Source of the DNA: Pantoea sp.
GTDB lineage: Bacteria > Pseudomonadota > Gammaproteobacteria > Enterobacterales > Enterobacteriaceae
Reading direction: 5' to 3'
Length of the DNA: 64,000 bases
Assembly (NCBI RefSeq): GCF_028283705.1
Contig: NZ_JAPWKD010000011.1
Location: 496,001-560,000 of the forward strand
Shown here: one piece after another, positions 16,858 through 25,232 of the stretch
How the letters are laid out: the number at the start of each line of letters is the position of its first letter
Position numbering within the stretch: the stretch's first letter is position 1
Program-made: the position numbers and the translations under genes
Notes under the pieces: generated by a model
Database searches by the model: none
Seen by the model: only the letters and a program-made list of their open reading frames with translations
What the model was told of the DNA's origin: nothing

Positions 16858-17763
16858 TCAGTTGAACCTCGCCAGCTGTTGATTAAACAGGGCGTGCATA
16901 TACTGGCGGGTGGCCATACCGCGATGGCAGGCACAGGCCAGGTGGGCATCGGCGCTGCGCAAATGGTCACGTAAGCGGCGCTCGGCACCTTCTGCGCCCA
17001 GCATCGCTACCAGCGTGGATTTGCCCTGGTCCTGGTGGCGATCTTTACCGGTGTGCTGGCCGCCATCGGCGAGGTCATCAAGCAACTGAAAGGCCTGACC
17101 TAAATCCTGCGCAAAGAAACTCAACTTGAGTCGTACCGATGGCGAAGCGTTGGCGGCGATTGCTGCCATTTGCAGCGTGGCGCGAAATAACACGCTGGTT
17201 TTGAGTTCATTGGTGAGTTCGATGTCTGCGGTGCTGCGTGCGTGTGCGCCATCATGCAGATCCTGAAATTGCCCCTGCACCAGTCCCTGCAAACCTACTG
17301 CCGAGGAGAGTTCGGCAATGGCGGCGGATTTATGTTTTGCTGCCAGGCCGGGTGCCAGTGCGATCACTTCGAAAGCGCGACTGAGTAAGGCTACCGCTGC
17401 GAGGATCGCCACATTCTCGCCAAATTCGCGGTGCACGGTGGGGCGGCCCCGACGCATCTGGGCATTATCCATCGAGGGGATGTCATCAAGGATTAACGAG
17501 GCGGCATGTACCATCTCCACTGCGCAAGCCAGATCCAGCAGGCCGGGTTGTTGCGTATCACAACCCATATCATGCGCAGCCAGCAACAGCAGCAGGGGAC
17601 GAATGCGTTTACCGGGAGCGAGCGTGCCTGCCCGCATGGCTGCCCGTACCCGATCAGCCTGCTGTCCGCCGGGCAGCAGCTGCTCAAGGTGTGACTGCAA
17701 CCGCTGTTGCAGGCGGTGCAATTCGCTGTACGAGTTGGCAAGGGTATCGACACGGGCGGTCAT
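16858..17763 (-). CDS. crtE: Geranylgeranyl diphosphate synthase
   Basis: A 301-residue trans-prenyltransferase. The first aspartate-rich motif is LDDIPSMD (D93, D94, D99) and the second is DDLAD (229-233); GKRIRPLLLLLAA and GQAFQLLDD are typical. It condenses farnesyl and isopentenyl diphosphate to C20 geranylgeranyl diphosphate, the precursor for crtB. ATG at 17763 is chosen over the TTG at 17775. It is the first gene of the operon; the promoter should lie in 17764-17990, shared with the divergent hydroxyacid dehydrogenase. Unlike the classic Pantoea order, neither idi nor crtX follows. Confidence 0.95.
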   Translation of the reverse strand: MTARVDTLANSYSELHRLQQRLQSHLEQLLPGGQQADRVRAAMRAGTLAPGKRIRPLLLLLAAHDMGCDTQQPGLLDLACAVEMVHAASLILDDIPSMDNAQMRRGRPTVHREFGENVAILAAVALLSRAFEVIALAPGLAAKHKSAAIAELSSAVGLQGLVQGQFQDLHDGAHARSTADIELTNELKTSVLFRATLQMAAIAANASPSVRLKLSFFAQDLGQAFQLLDDLADGGQHTGKDRHQDQGKSTLVAMLGAEGAERRLRDHLRSADAHLACACHRGMATRQYMHALFNQQLARFN

Positions 17764-17990
17764 AGCATGTTCCAAAGGTTGTTAAGTCTTTGTGGTTTTT
17801 TTAACCGTAGACCGCACAGGGAGAGTTCGCCAGATAAGCGAAGCGATTTGTATAGAGACTCTGCTTATGGCTGGCCCCAAATAGCATATTGGCTAACGTG
17901 ATCGCTGCGACGAAATACGTAACCACTCGCCGTAACATAACGTTAATCCGTTAGTCTGAGGATCAACCCATTTTTATTGCGGAAAGAAAA

Positions 17991-18932
17991 ATGCCAACCA
18001 CACAACCTGAAATCCTTATTATTCAGCCGTTGATGCCGCAGCTGGATGAAAAGCTGACGCAACATTTTCACTGCCATCGTTTATATGAACATGCTGACCC
18101 GGCGTTATTTTTGCAGCGAAAGGGACAATCAATCGAGGCAATTGTCACCCGGGGTGATGTGGGGGTGGAAAATGCGCTTGTGGCGCAATTACCCGCTTGT
18201 AAAGCGATTGCCGTTTTTGGTGTTGGTACCGATCGTATCGATCTCGCTAATGCCGCATCCCGCCAGATTCAGGTGAGTATCACCAAAGATATTCTGACTG
18301 AAGATGTGGCGGATCTGGCGCTGGGGCTGACGCTGGCCTTTTCCCGTAAATTGCTGCATTACGATCAGTTTGCCCGCTCCGGGCAGTGGGAAGTGCAGTC
18401 TCCGGCGCTTTCCAGCAAAGTCAGTGGTAAAAAGTTAGGCATCGCCGGGCTTGGCGCGATTGGTCTGGCCATCGCCCGTCGTGCAGAAGCCTTTGGCATG
18501 GAGGTGGCTTACACCGCCCGCAGTGCCAAAGCGGTGAACTATCGCCGTTGTGACAATATTGAACAACTGGCGGCATTCAGTGACTTTCTGGTGCTGGCCT
18601 TGCCGGGCAGTGCGGAGAATCAGCATATCGTCGATAAAACGGTGCTGAAAGCACTTGGCGCTGAGGGTGTGCTGATCAATGTGGCGCGTGGCAATGTGGT
18701 GAATGAAGCCGATCTGATTACGGCGTTGCAGCAGGGAATAATTAAAGGCGCGGCACTGGATGTTTATCCGCAGGAGCCAGTTATTAACCCGGCACTTTGT
18801 GCGCTGGAGAATGTGATATTAATGCCACATATTGCCAGTGCTACTTATGAAACGCGGGAACAGATGGCGAATAATGTACTGGAGAATTTGTTGTCTTATT
18901 TCGCCACCGGAAAAATTGTCACTCCGGTATAA
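17991..18932 (+). CDS. D-2-hydroxyacid dehydrogenase (NAD(P)-dependent)
   Basis: A 313-residue protein with the full family pattern: NAD(P)-binding GLGAIGLAIARRAEAFGMEV in the middle, then VARGNVV with the catalytic Arg, YPQEPV with the Glu, and MPHIASATYETR with the His. It reduces 2-keto acids such as glyoxylate or hydroxypyruvate, or runs in the reverse direction; the substrate is not determined. GGAAAG precedes the ATG. It is divergent from crtE and not obviously part of the pigment pathway. Confidence 0.9.
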   Translation: MPTTQPEILIIQPLMPQLDEKLTQHFHCHRLYEHADPALFLQRKGQSIEAIVTRGDVGVENALVAQLPACKAIAVFGVGTDRIDLANAASRQIQVSITKDILTEDVADLALGLTLAFSRKLLHYDQFARSGQWEVQSPALSSKVSGKKLGIAGLGAIGLAIARRAEAFGMEVAYTARSAKAVNYRRCDNIEQLAAFSDFLVLALPGSAENQHIVDKTVLKALGAEGVLINVARGNVVNEADLITALQQGIIKGAALDVYPQEPVINPALCALENVILMPHIASATYETREQMANNVLENLLSYFATGKIVTPV

Positions 18933-18938
18933 TCTTAT

Positions 18939-18954
18939 CTTCTGACTTCAGAAG
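18939..18954. repeat. Short inverted repeat after the dehydrogenase gene
   Basis: CTTCTGA-CT-TCAGAAG is a perfect inverted repeat just after the stop codon at 18932. The two-base centre and lack of a T run make it a poor terminator; it could be a protein site for the next gene. Confidence 0.3.
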
Positions 18955-19054
18955 AAAAACTTATATCTTTTCAATCAATGCGGCTGGCGGGAATTTCCTT
19001 TCCGCTGGCAGCGATTGATTATGATATGGTTGATTTTTTTTCAGGGAGCCAGAT

Positions 19055-20233
19055 ATGACAGCACAAAAAATTGCAGTAATGGGTGGCGGCGTCATCGGCA
19101 TGGCGGTGGCGCGTGCGCTGGCCTTGCTGGGCGCGCAGGTGACCATTTTCGAGCAGCAGCATATTGGCGCAGGGACCAGCAGCACCTCATTTGCCTGGCT
19201 GAACTCCAATGGCAAACAGCCGGAGAGTTATCACCAGCTCAATGTGCTGTCGATGGAAGAACACGTTAAATTGCAGCTGTCGCATCCTTCTGCTTTGCGC
19301 TGGCTGGAAACCTGTGGCACCTGGGAGTGGGCCTCGGAGGCCGGTCAGACCGAACTCCAGCAGCGTGCCGCACGGCTGCAATCCATGGGCTACCCGGCTC
19401 GGGAAGTCACGCTGAGTGAATTGCAGCGCGCAATCCCGGAACTGCGCAGTACGGCGGTCAGCGGCAGCCTGTGGCATTTCCCTGCTGAATCACTCCTTTA
19501 TCCCGCGCTTTATCTGGCCCGGTTATGGGCAGATGCCCGTGCCGCCGGTGCGATCTTACACCAGCATTGCCAGGTGACGGATGTGCAGGAGAGCGCCAGT
19601 CAGGTCAGTTTACAGCTGGAGAATGGTGAGCACTGGCATGGCGATCGGCTGGTGGTAGCGACCGGGCGCTGGTCCGCTGAATTTCTGACACATCTCGGCC
19701 TGCAACTGGCGCTGACGGATGCCAGCCAGCCCAATAAAATCGGCTGTAGCTTCCTCGCGCGTACTGCGCCGCAGCCGTTATCGCTGGGCACCAACCTGAT
19801 TTCACCGCAGTTAAATGTTCGTCCGGACGGTGGCGGACGTTTGCTGTTACAGGCACTGGATCTGGATGACCGGGCCGATCCCGCCGCGCCTCCCGCGACC
19901 AATAGCGATGTTGCCCGCCAGATGCAGGCACGCTACCGCGAATTGTTTGATGACGCCGGTTCGCTGCAAATCGAGCAGATTGTAGTGGGACAGCGTGCAC
20001 GTCCGGCCGATGGCTTACCGGCGCTGGGATTTGTCACCCCGCATCAGCGGGTGTACCTGGCGGTGATGCACAGCGGGATGACGTTGTCGCCACTGATTGG
20101 CCGCCTGGTGGCAGAGGAGTTAATCAGCGATAGCCCCAGTGCTTTATTAACGGATTTCCGCCCGCAGCGTTTGCTGGGAAAAACGGCGGCGGACTTCCCG
20201 ACACCGGTGCACTATTTCCCAGCCGCTCAGTAA
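19055..20233 (+). CDS. FAD-dependent amino acid oxidase/dehydrogenase (DadA-like)
   Basis: A 392-residue DAO-family flavoprotein. Its N-terminus MTAQKIAVMGGGVIGMAVARALALLG holds the GxGxxG FAD motif, and GAGTSSTSFAWLNSNGKQPESYH follows. The C-terminal QRARPADGLPALGFVTPHQRVYLAVMHSGMTLSP segment is typical of the substrate/FAD domain. It should oxidise an amino acid or amine; the substrate is unknown. A gap of about 120 bases from the previous gene suggests its own promoter. Confidence 0.87.
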   Translation: MTAQKIAVMGGGVIGMAVARALALLGAQVTIFEQQHIGAGTSSTSFAWLNSNGKQPESYHQLNVLSMEEHVKLQLSHPSALRWLETCGTWEWASEAGQTELQQRAARLQSMGYPAREVTLSELQRAIPELRSTAVSGSLWHFPAESLLYPALYLARLWADARAAGAILHQHCQVTDVQESASQVSLQLENGEHWHGDRLVVATGRWSAEFLTHLGLQLALTDASQPNKIGCSFLARTAPQPLSLGTNLISPQLNVRPDGGGRLLLQALDLDDRADPAAPPATNSDVARQMQARYRELFDDAGSLQIEQIVVGQRARPADGLPALGFVTPHQRVYLAVMHSGMTLSPLIGRLVAEELISDSPSALLTDFRPQRLLGKTAADFPTPVHYFPAAQ

Positions 20234-20344
20234 TAATGTTCCGAATATCTCATTTGTGAAATGTTTGTGTTGTTTGCTGGTGTATTTTTGCTACCGTTGC
20301 TAATAACGCATCATCAACAACTTAACCTGTTTCACGGAGGGGAT

Positions 20345-21373
20345 ATGAGAGTCGGATTAGTGGGTTACGGCACCGGTGGTCAGAACTTCCATGCACCATT
20401 TATTTCAGCAGCTAAAGGATTGGAACTCGCAGGTATAGTGGCGCGCGCTCCTGCCACTATTGCTAAAGTCAGGGCTGATTTTCCGGATGTCCCCATTTAC
20501 CCCAGCCTGACGGCGTTGCTGGCTGCGGGGGTGGATATTGTCACCATCACGACACCACCGCAAACGCGGCGTGAACTGGTGCTGGAAGCGATTGCCGCGG
20601 GTGTGGCAGTGATTGCCGATAAGCCCTTTGCCCCGGACGCGAAGACTGGACGCGAACTGGCCGCTGCGGCGCGCGCGCGCGGCGTGGTGCTCGGTGTCTA
20701 TCACAACCGCCGTTTTGATGCGGATATGCAGACGCTGCGCCAGCTGATTGAACAACAAAAGGTTGGCAAGTTATGGCGCTTGCATAACCGTATGGATCTC
20801 GACGAACCACACACGCTGGAAGGCGGGGAAACGGGTGGATTGCTGCGCGATATGGGCAGCCATCTGGTGGACCAGGCAATGTGGCTGATGGGGCCGGTGG
20901 TCTCGGTGCTGGCGCATCTGGATATCGTCGATCGCCCCGAAGGGCCGACGGATGCCAGCTTTGTGCTGACGTTAACCCATAGCAGCGGCGCGCATTCTTA
21001 TATCTCCTCCAGTAAAATCAATCATCTGTCGATGCGTGAGCTACGTTTATACGGTGAAAAAGGCAGTTATGTCGCCCAGGGTTCAGATGTGCAGGCGCGT
21101 GAGATCTATGCCGGTAAGCGTCCGCTGGATGACCTGGCCGGGTGGGGATTCGAACCCCCGGAGCACTGGGGCACGCTGCATAGCGCGGCGGGTGCTGAGA
21201 AGATCCCGTCGGCGCAGGGGGCCTGGCATGATTATTACGCCGCGTTTGCGGCGGCGGTGCAAAACGGCAGTGCCCCGCCGGTGACGACGGAGCAGGCGAT
21301 TAGCGTGCTGGAAGTGCTGGATGCGGCGTTTGTTAGCGCGCGTGAAGGGCGGATTGTTAATCTGAACCCGTAA
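20345..21373 (+). CDS. Gfo/Idh/MocA family oxidoreductase
   Basis: The start at 20345 follows the strong site GGAGGGG, and the frame upstream of it is not needed. The 342 residues include VGYGTGGQNFHAPF (Rossmann motif), TITTPPQTRREL, the IADKPFA variant of the EKP motif, YHNRRFDADM, and GLLRDMGSHLVDQAMWLMG with the conserved His. It is probably a sugar or polyol dehydrogenase of the YdgJ/YhhX type. Its last 17 bases overlap the 3' end of the convergent ABC ATPase gene. Confidence 0.88.
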   Translation: MRVGLVGYGTGGQNFHAPFISAAKGLELAGIVARAPATIAKVRADFPDVPIYPSLTALLAAGVDIVTITTPPQTRRELVLEAIAAGVAVIADKPFAPDAKTGRELAAAARARGVVLGVYHNRRFDADMQTLRQLIEQQKVGKLWRLHNRMDLDEPHTLEGGETGGLLRDMGSHLVDQAMWLMGPVVSVLAHLDIVDRPEGPTDASFVLTLTHSSGAHSYISSSKINHLSMRELRLYGEKGSYVAQGSDVQAREIYAGKRPLDDLAGWGFEPPEHWGTLHSAAGAEKIPSAQGAWHDYYAAFAAAVQNGSAPPVTTEQAISVLEVLDAAFVSAREGRIVNLNP

Positions 21374-22295
21374 CTTGCCAGCAACGTACCGATCGTTCCC
21401 CCTCGATCACCCGCAGCGTTTGTGGTTGCCCACATGCTTTCTTCGCCTGTGGGCAGCGATCGCGGAAATAGCAACCCGCAGGCAGAATACGGTTGCCGGG
21501 CAGGTCGGTTTTGCGTAACGCAATATGCTCCGCGAGGGGTTGGTGAATATCAGGCACCGAAGCCAGCAGCAACTGGGTATAAGGATGCTGCGGCTCCGAC
21601 AGCACCTGTTCTGCCTTCCCCAGCTCGACAATTTGCCCGAGATACATCACCGCCACACGGTCGCTCATATGGCGTACCACCGACACGTTATGCGAGATCA
21701 GCACATAAGTCAGGTTGCGTTGTTGTTGCAGCGTGACCAGCAGATTGAGGATCTGGGCCTGAACCGAAATATCCAGCGCTGATGTCGGTTCATCCAGCAC
21801 GATGATATCGGGGCTGGAGGAGAGGGCCCGGGCGATGGCGATACGTTGACGTTGTCCGCCCGAAAAAGCATGCGGCAGGCGATCAAGATATTCCACCCGA
21901 ATCCCCACCAGCTGCGCCAGTTCTGCCGCCAGCTGTCGCCTGGCTGACTCTTTCAGACGCTGCTGAATCCATACCGGCTCGGTGATAATGCGCCACACCG
22001 GCAGGCGTGGATCCAGCGAGGATAGCGGGTCCTGAAACACCATCTGCATGGTGCTCGCAGCCTGCCCGGTTCGCTGGCACTGCCCTTGCTGAGGTTGCAG
22101 CATCCCCATCAGCAACTGGGCGAGGGTGCTTTTGCCACAGCCCGATTCGCCGACAATCCCCAGGGTTTCACCGCGCTTGAGTTGCAGATCGAGACCATTC
22201 AGCGCATGGGCCTGTTCCGTCACACGGCCCAGCCAGTTACGGCGTAACGGGAAATTGACGTGCACATCGCGCAGTTCCAGCAGCATCTCAGACAT
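21357..22295 (-). CDS. ddpF: Peptide ABC transporter ATP-binding protein (DdpF/DppF type)
   Basis: A 312-residue oligopeptide-class ABC ATPase: Walker A GESGCGKST, signature AFSGGQRQRIAIARAL, Walker B IIVLDEPTSALD, and the C-terminal oligopeptide extension with RDRCPQAKKAC (cysteines typical of DppD/F Fe-S-like tails). The start at 22295 is seven bases after AGGAG and overlaps the previous gene. It is the last gene of the ddpX-A-B-C-D-F order. With DdpD it powers import through DdpB/DdpC. Confidence 0.87.
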   Translation of the reverse strand: MSEMLLELRDVHVNFPLRRNWLGRVTEQAHALNGLDLQLKRGETLGIVGESGCGKSTLAQLLMGMLQPQQGQCQRTGQAASTMQMVFQDPLSSLDPRLPVWRIITEPVWIQQRLKESARRQLAAELAQLVGIRVEYLDRLPHAFSGGQRQRIAIARALSSSPDIIVLDEPTSALDISVQAQILNLLVTLQQQRNLTYVLISHNVSVVRHMSDRVAVMYLGQIVELGKAEQVLSEPQHPYTQLLLASVPDIHQPLAEHIALRKTDLPGNRILPAGCYFRDRCPQAKKACGQPQTLRVIEGERSVRCWQVTGSD

Positions 22296-23274
22296 AAGCA
22301 TTCTCCTGTTGCGGATACCAGCAGGCGGTAAACTGGCTGGCGTTGCCGCAGGGTTGCAGCGTGGGGATTTCAGCGCAACGCGGCCCGGCAGCGAAACAGC
22401 GATCGCGGAAGGCGCAACCGGTGGGTAAATGCGCCAGATTGGGCACGGTGCCGGGGATCGCGGGTAGCGTTGATCGTGGGACGCGCTGTTCCGGTGCGCA
22501 CTGCAATAACCCCTGGGTATAGGGATGAACCGGGTGCTGAATCAGATCCTGAGTCGCCCCGCGCTCAATCACGCTACCGGCGTACATCACATACAAGCGA
22601 TCGCATAACTGCGACACCACCGCCATATCATGGCTGATAAACAGCACCGAGGTGCCGCTGGTACGCGCTTTCTGCTTCAGCAGGCGCAGCACCTGAAGCT
22701 GCACCGTCACATCCAGCGCGGTGGTCGGTTCATCGGCGATGATCAGCGTCGGGTCGCAGGAGAAAGCCAGAGCAATCATCACGCGCTGACGCATGCCGCC
22801 GGAGAGTTCAAACGGATAACGTTTCATCACCTGCGCGGCATCGGGGATTTGCATCTCCTCCAGCAGGCTGATGGCTTTTTCCTCTGCCGCCTTGCGCGTC
22901 AAGGCTTGGTGATGACGGATCACCTCAATAATTTGCCGACCAATGCGCCGGGTCGGGTTGAGTGCCGTCATTGGCTCCTGAAAAATCATCGCCACGCGCG
23001 AGCCGCGCCACTGACGCAGCTGTTTCTCGCTGGCGCGTAATACATCCTCCCCGAGCAACGTGACCTCGCCCTGCGGCACACGATAACGTCCCTCTGGCAG
23101 CAGGCGCATGGCCAGCATTGCCGTAACCGATTTCCCGGAACCTGACTCGCCTACCACCCCGACAATCTCGCCACGCCCTACGTTGAGAGAAACATGATTC
23201 AGTGCGTGAACTTCGCCCTGATAGATCGGGAAACTTAACTGCACATCACGTATTTCCAGTACCGGAGCCACCAT
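22288..23274 (-). CDS. ddpD: Peptide ABC transporter ATP-binding protein (DdpD/DppD type)
   Basis: A 328-residue ABC ATPase with Walker A GESGSGKSVT, signature [16 protein letters not shown], Walker [13 protein letters not shown] and the C-terminal CAFRDRCFAAGPRC cysteine segment of the oligopeptide class. Its start codon overlaps the permease stop at 23274, and its stop overlaps the next ATPase gene. It pairs with DdpF as the second nucleotide-binding subunit. Confidence 0.87.
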   Translation of the reverse strand: MVAPVLEIRDVQLSFPIYQGEVHALNHVSLNVGRGEIVGVVGESGSGKSVTAMLAMRLLPEGRYRVPQGEVTLLGEDVLRASEKQLRQWRGSRVAMIFQEPMTALNPTRRIGRQIIEVIRHHQALTRKAAEEKAISLLEEMQIPDAAQVMKRYPFELSGGMRQRVMIALAFSCDPTLIIADEPTTALDVTVQLQVLRLLKQKARTSGTSVLFISHDMAVVSQLCDRLYVMYAGSVIERGATQDLIQHPVHPYTQGLLQCAPEQRVPRSTLPAIPGTVPNLAHLPTGCAFRDRCFAAGPRCAEIPTLQPCGNASQFTACWYPQQENAYV

Positions 23275-24167
23275 CAGTGTTGTCCTCCCGTTTTCGGGTC
23301 GAGCAGGTCGCGCAGGCCGTCACCAAACAAGTTAAAGCCAACCGCAGTGATCAGGATGGCTGCACCAGGGAAGGTGCAGTACCACCATTGATCCAGCACG
23401 TAATTACGACCTACCGCCACCATCGCTCCCCATTCGGCGGTAGGTTGCTGTGCGCCAAGGCCGATAAAACCTAGCGTTGCCGCCATCAGGATCGCGCTGC
23501 CGATATCCAGCGATGCCTGTACGATCAACGGTGGCAGGGCGTTACGCAGGATATGCCAGCTGATCAGATGCCAGCGTGAAGCACCAAAGGTGCGTGCGGC
23601 CTGCACATAGGTAAACTGGCGCACGATCAGCGTTTGTCCGCGTGCCAGTCGCACGTAAAACGGGATGCGTACGATAGCAATCGCCAGCATGGCATTCACC
23701 AGGCTCGGGCCTAATGCGGCAGCCAGTGCCATGGTCAGTACCAGCGACGGAATCGATAACATGATATCCATTAGTCGCATGATCAGCGCATCACCGCGCC
23801 CGCCGAGCACGCCGGAAAAGCAACCCAGCAGCGAACCAATCCCTCCGGCAATCACCACCACCATCAATCCCGCCACCATCGATTGCTGGCTGCCGACCAG
23901 TACGCGGCTGAACAGATCGCGCCCCACTTCATCGGTGCCAAACCAATGCAGCGCGGAGGGTGCCTGTAGCCTGGCCGTGAGGTCCAGCGCGTTGGGGTCA
24001 AAGGGTGCCAGCCACGGCGACAGCACCAGCAGCAATAACATCAGCAGCATAATCAGCCCGCCCACTAAGGTCAGCGGACTTTGGCGTAGCAGCCAGAAGG
24101 TGCGTTTCAGGCTGGCTTGCCAGGCTTTGCTGCTGCGGACGCGCGGTTCAACTTCCGTCATCATCAT
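23274..24167 (-). CDS. ddpC: Peptide ABC transporter permease (DdpC/DppC type)
   Basis: A 297-residue inner-membrane permease with about six helices. After a cytoplasmic N-terminus and first helix it has HWFGTDEVGRDLFSRVLVGSQQS, the hallmark of DppC-type permeases, and the EAA-type loop AARTFGASRWHLISWHILRNALPP that contacts the ATPases. The first of three adjacent ATG codons is well spaced from GGAGGTGA, and the ATGA overlap with ddpB suggests coupling. Confidence 0.88.
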   Translation of the reverse strand: MMMTEVEPRVRSSKAWQASLKRTFWLLRQSPLTLVGGLIMLLMLLLLVLSPWLAPFDPNALDLTARLQAPSALHWFGTDEVGRDLFSRVLVGSQQSMVAGLMVVVIAGGIGSLLGCFSGVLGGRGDALIMRLMDIMLSIPSLVLTMALAAALGPSLVNAMLAIAIVRIPFYVRLARGQTLIVRQFTYVQAARTFGASRWHLISWHILRNALPPLIVQASLDIGSAILMAATLGFIGLGAQQPTAEWGAMVAVGRNYVLDQWWYCTFPGAAILITAVGFNLFGDGLRDLLDPKTGGQH

Positions 24168-25186
24168 GCGTCACCTCCACGACCGATGCGTGGGTCGATC
24201 CACAGGTAGATCAGGTCCACTGCCAGATTGACCAGCACATAAACAAAAGACACCACCACGGCAAAACCCATCACTGCCGGGAAATCGAGTGCCTGGATGG
24301 AGGCCACCACCCACGCGCCCATGCCGGGCCAGGAAAATACCGTTTCGGTCAGCACAGCACCGTATAACAGGTCACCCAGCGCCAGACCCAGTACCGTGAC
24401 TGAGGGGATCAGCGCATTCGGCAATGCATAACGCAGGATAATAACCCGGTTCGGTAAACCGCTGGCGCGCGCGGTGCGGATATAGTCTTCGCTCAGTTGT
24501 TCCAGCATCGCGCCACGAATCTGGCGCGCGACAATGCCAAGATGAACAAAGGCCAGCGTCAGCGAGGGCAGAATCAAATGCTGCACCGCATTGAAAAACA
24601 CCTCACGGTCGCCTGCCAGCAGGGCATCGATAGTGTAAAAGCCGGTGACACGCGCAGGCGGATCAAGCCAGTCATCCAGTCGTCCGCCTCCGGGTAGCAG
24701 TTGCAGATGGCCGTAGAACAGCACGATCACCCCCAGTCCGAGCCAGAAGGCTGGGGTCGAGATGCCGGTGATCGCCAACAGACGGACCAGATGGTCCAGC
24801 CAGCGATTGCGATACACCGCCGACAGCACGCCGAGCGGAATGCCAATCAGCAGCGCCAGCATCAACGCGCAGCAGGCCAGTTCCAGCGTGGCGGGGAAAA
24901 AGGTGCGCATCTCCTCCAGTACAGGACGACCGGTGCGGATCGAGGTGCCAAGATCGCCATGCAGTAAGGCCATCACATAGCGTCCAAACTGCACCCATAA
25001 CGGTTGATCCAGCCCGAGTTGCTGGCGGATATGCTGCACAATCGCTTCACTGGCGCGGTCTCCGGCCAGCAGGCGCGCCGGATCGCCCGGTATCAGGTGC
25101 GAGATAATAAAGGTGATCACGCACACTCCAGCGACCACCAGGACAAGTCCCCAGCAGCGCTGGCGCAAAATTTGCCAGAGTGTCAT
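24164..25186 (-). CDS. ddpB: Peptide ABC transporter permease (DdpB/DppB type)
   Basis: A 340-residue permease with the DppB signature: an N-terminal helix, then HLIPGDPARLLAGDRASEA, QLGLDQPLWVQFGRYVMALLHGDLGTS, and the EAA loop YIRTARASGLPNRVIILRYALPNALIP. A GGGAG site precedes the start. It forms the heterodimeric channel with DdpC. A strong intercistronic hairpin lies between it and the upstream binding-protein gene. Confidence 0.88.
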   Translation of the reverse strand: MTLWQILRQRCWGLVLVVAGVCVITFIISHLIPGDPARLLAGDRASEAIVQHIRQQLGLDQPLWVQFGRYVMALLHGDLGTSIRTGRPVLEEMRTFFPATLELACCALMLALLIGIPLGVLSAVYRNRWLDHLVRLLAITGISTPAFWLGLGVIVLFYGHLQLLPGGGRLDDWLDPPARVTGFYTIDALLAGDREVFFNAVQHLILPSLTLAFVHLGIVARQIRGAMLEQLSEDYIRTARASGLPNRVIILRYALPNALIPSVTVLGLALGDLLYGAVLTETVFSWPGMGAWVVASIQALDFPAVMGFAVVVSFVYVLVNLAVDLIYLWIDPRIGRGGDA

Positions 25187-25198
25187 CGGCGCTCCCTG

Positions 25199-25220
25199 AC
25201 GGCGTCGGGACCGACGCCGT
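25199..25220 (-). repeat. Intercistronic hairpin between ddpA and ddpB
   Basis: ACGGCGTCGG and CCGACGCCGT are perfect 10-base arms separated by two bases, giving a very GC-rich stem in the mRNA right after the binding-protein stop codon and before the permease ribosome site. No T run follows. Such structures commonly protect the upstream binding-protein message and lower expression of the permease part; that role here is inference. Confidence 0.6.
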
Positions 25221-25232
25221 ACGTTGAGTTGT

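Noticed and set aside
21143..21160. tRNA T-arm-like sequence GGGGATTCGAACCCCC
   Set aside because: It lies inside the Gfo/Idh coding sequence at a conserved protein segment (AGWGFEPPEHWG), and neither strand shows an acceptor stem, D-arm or anticodon arm around it.
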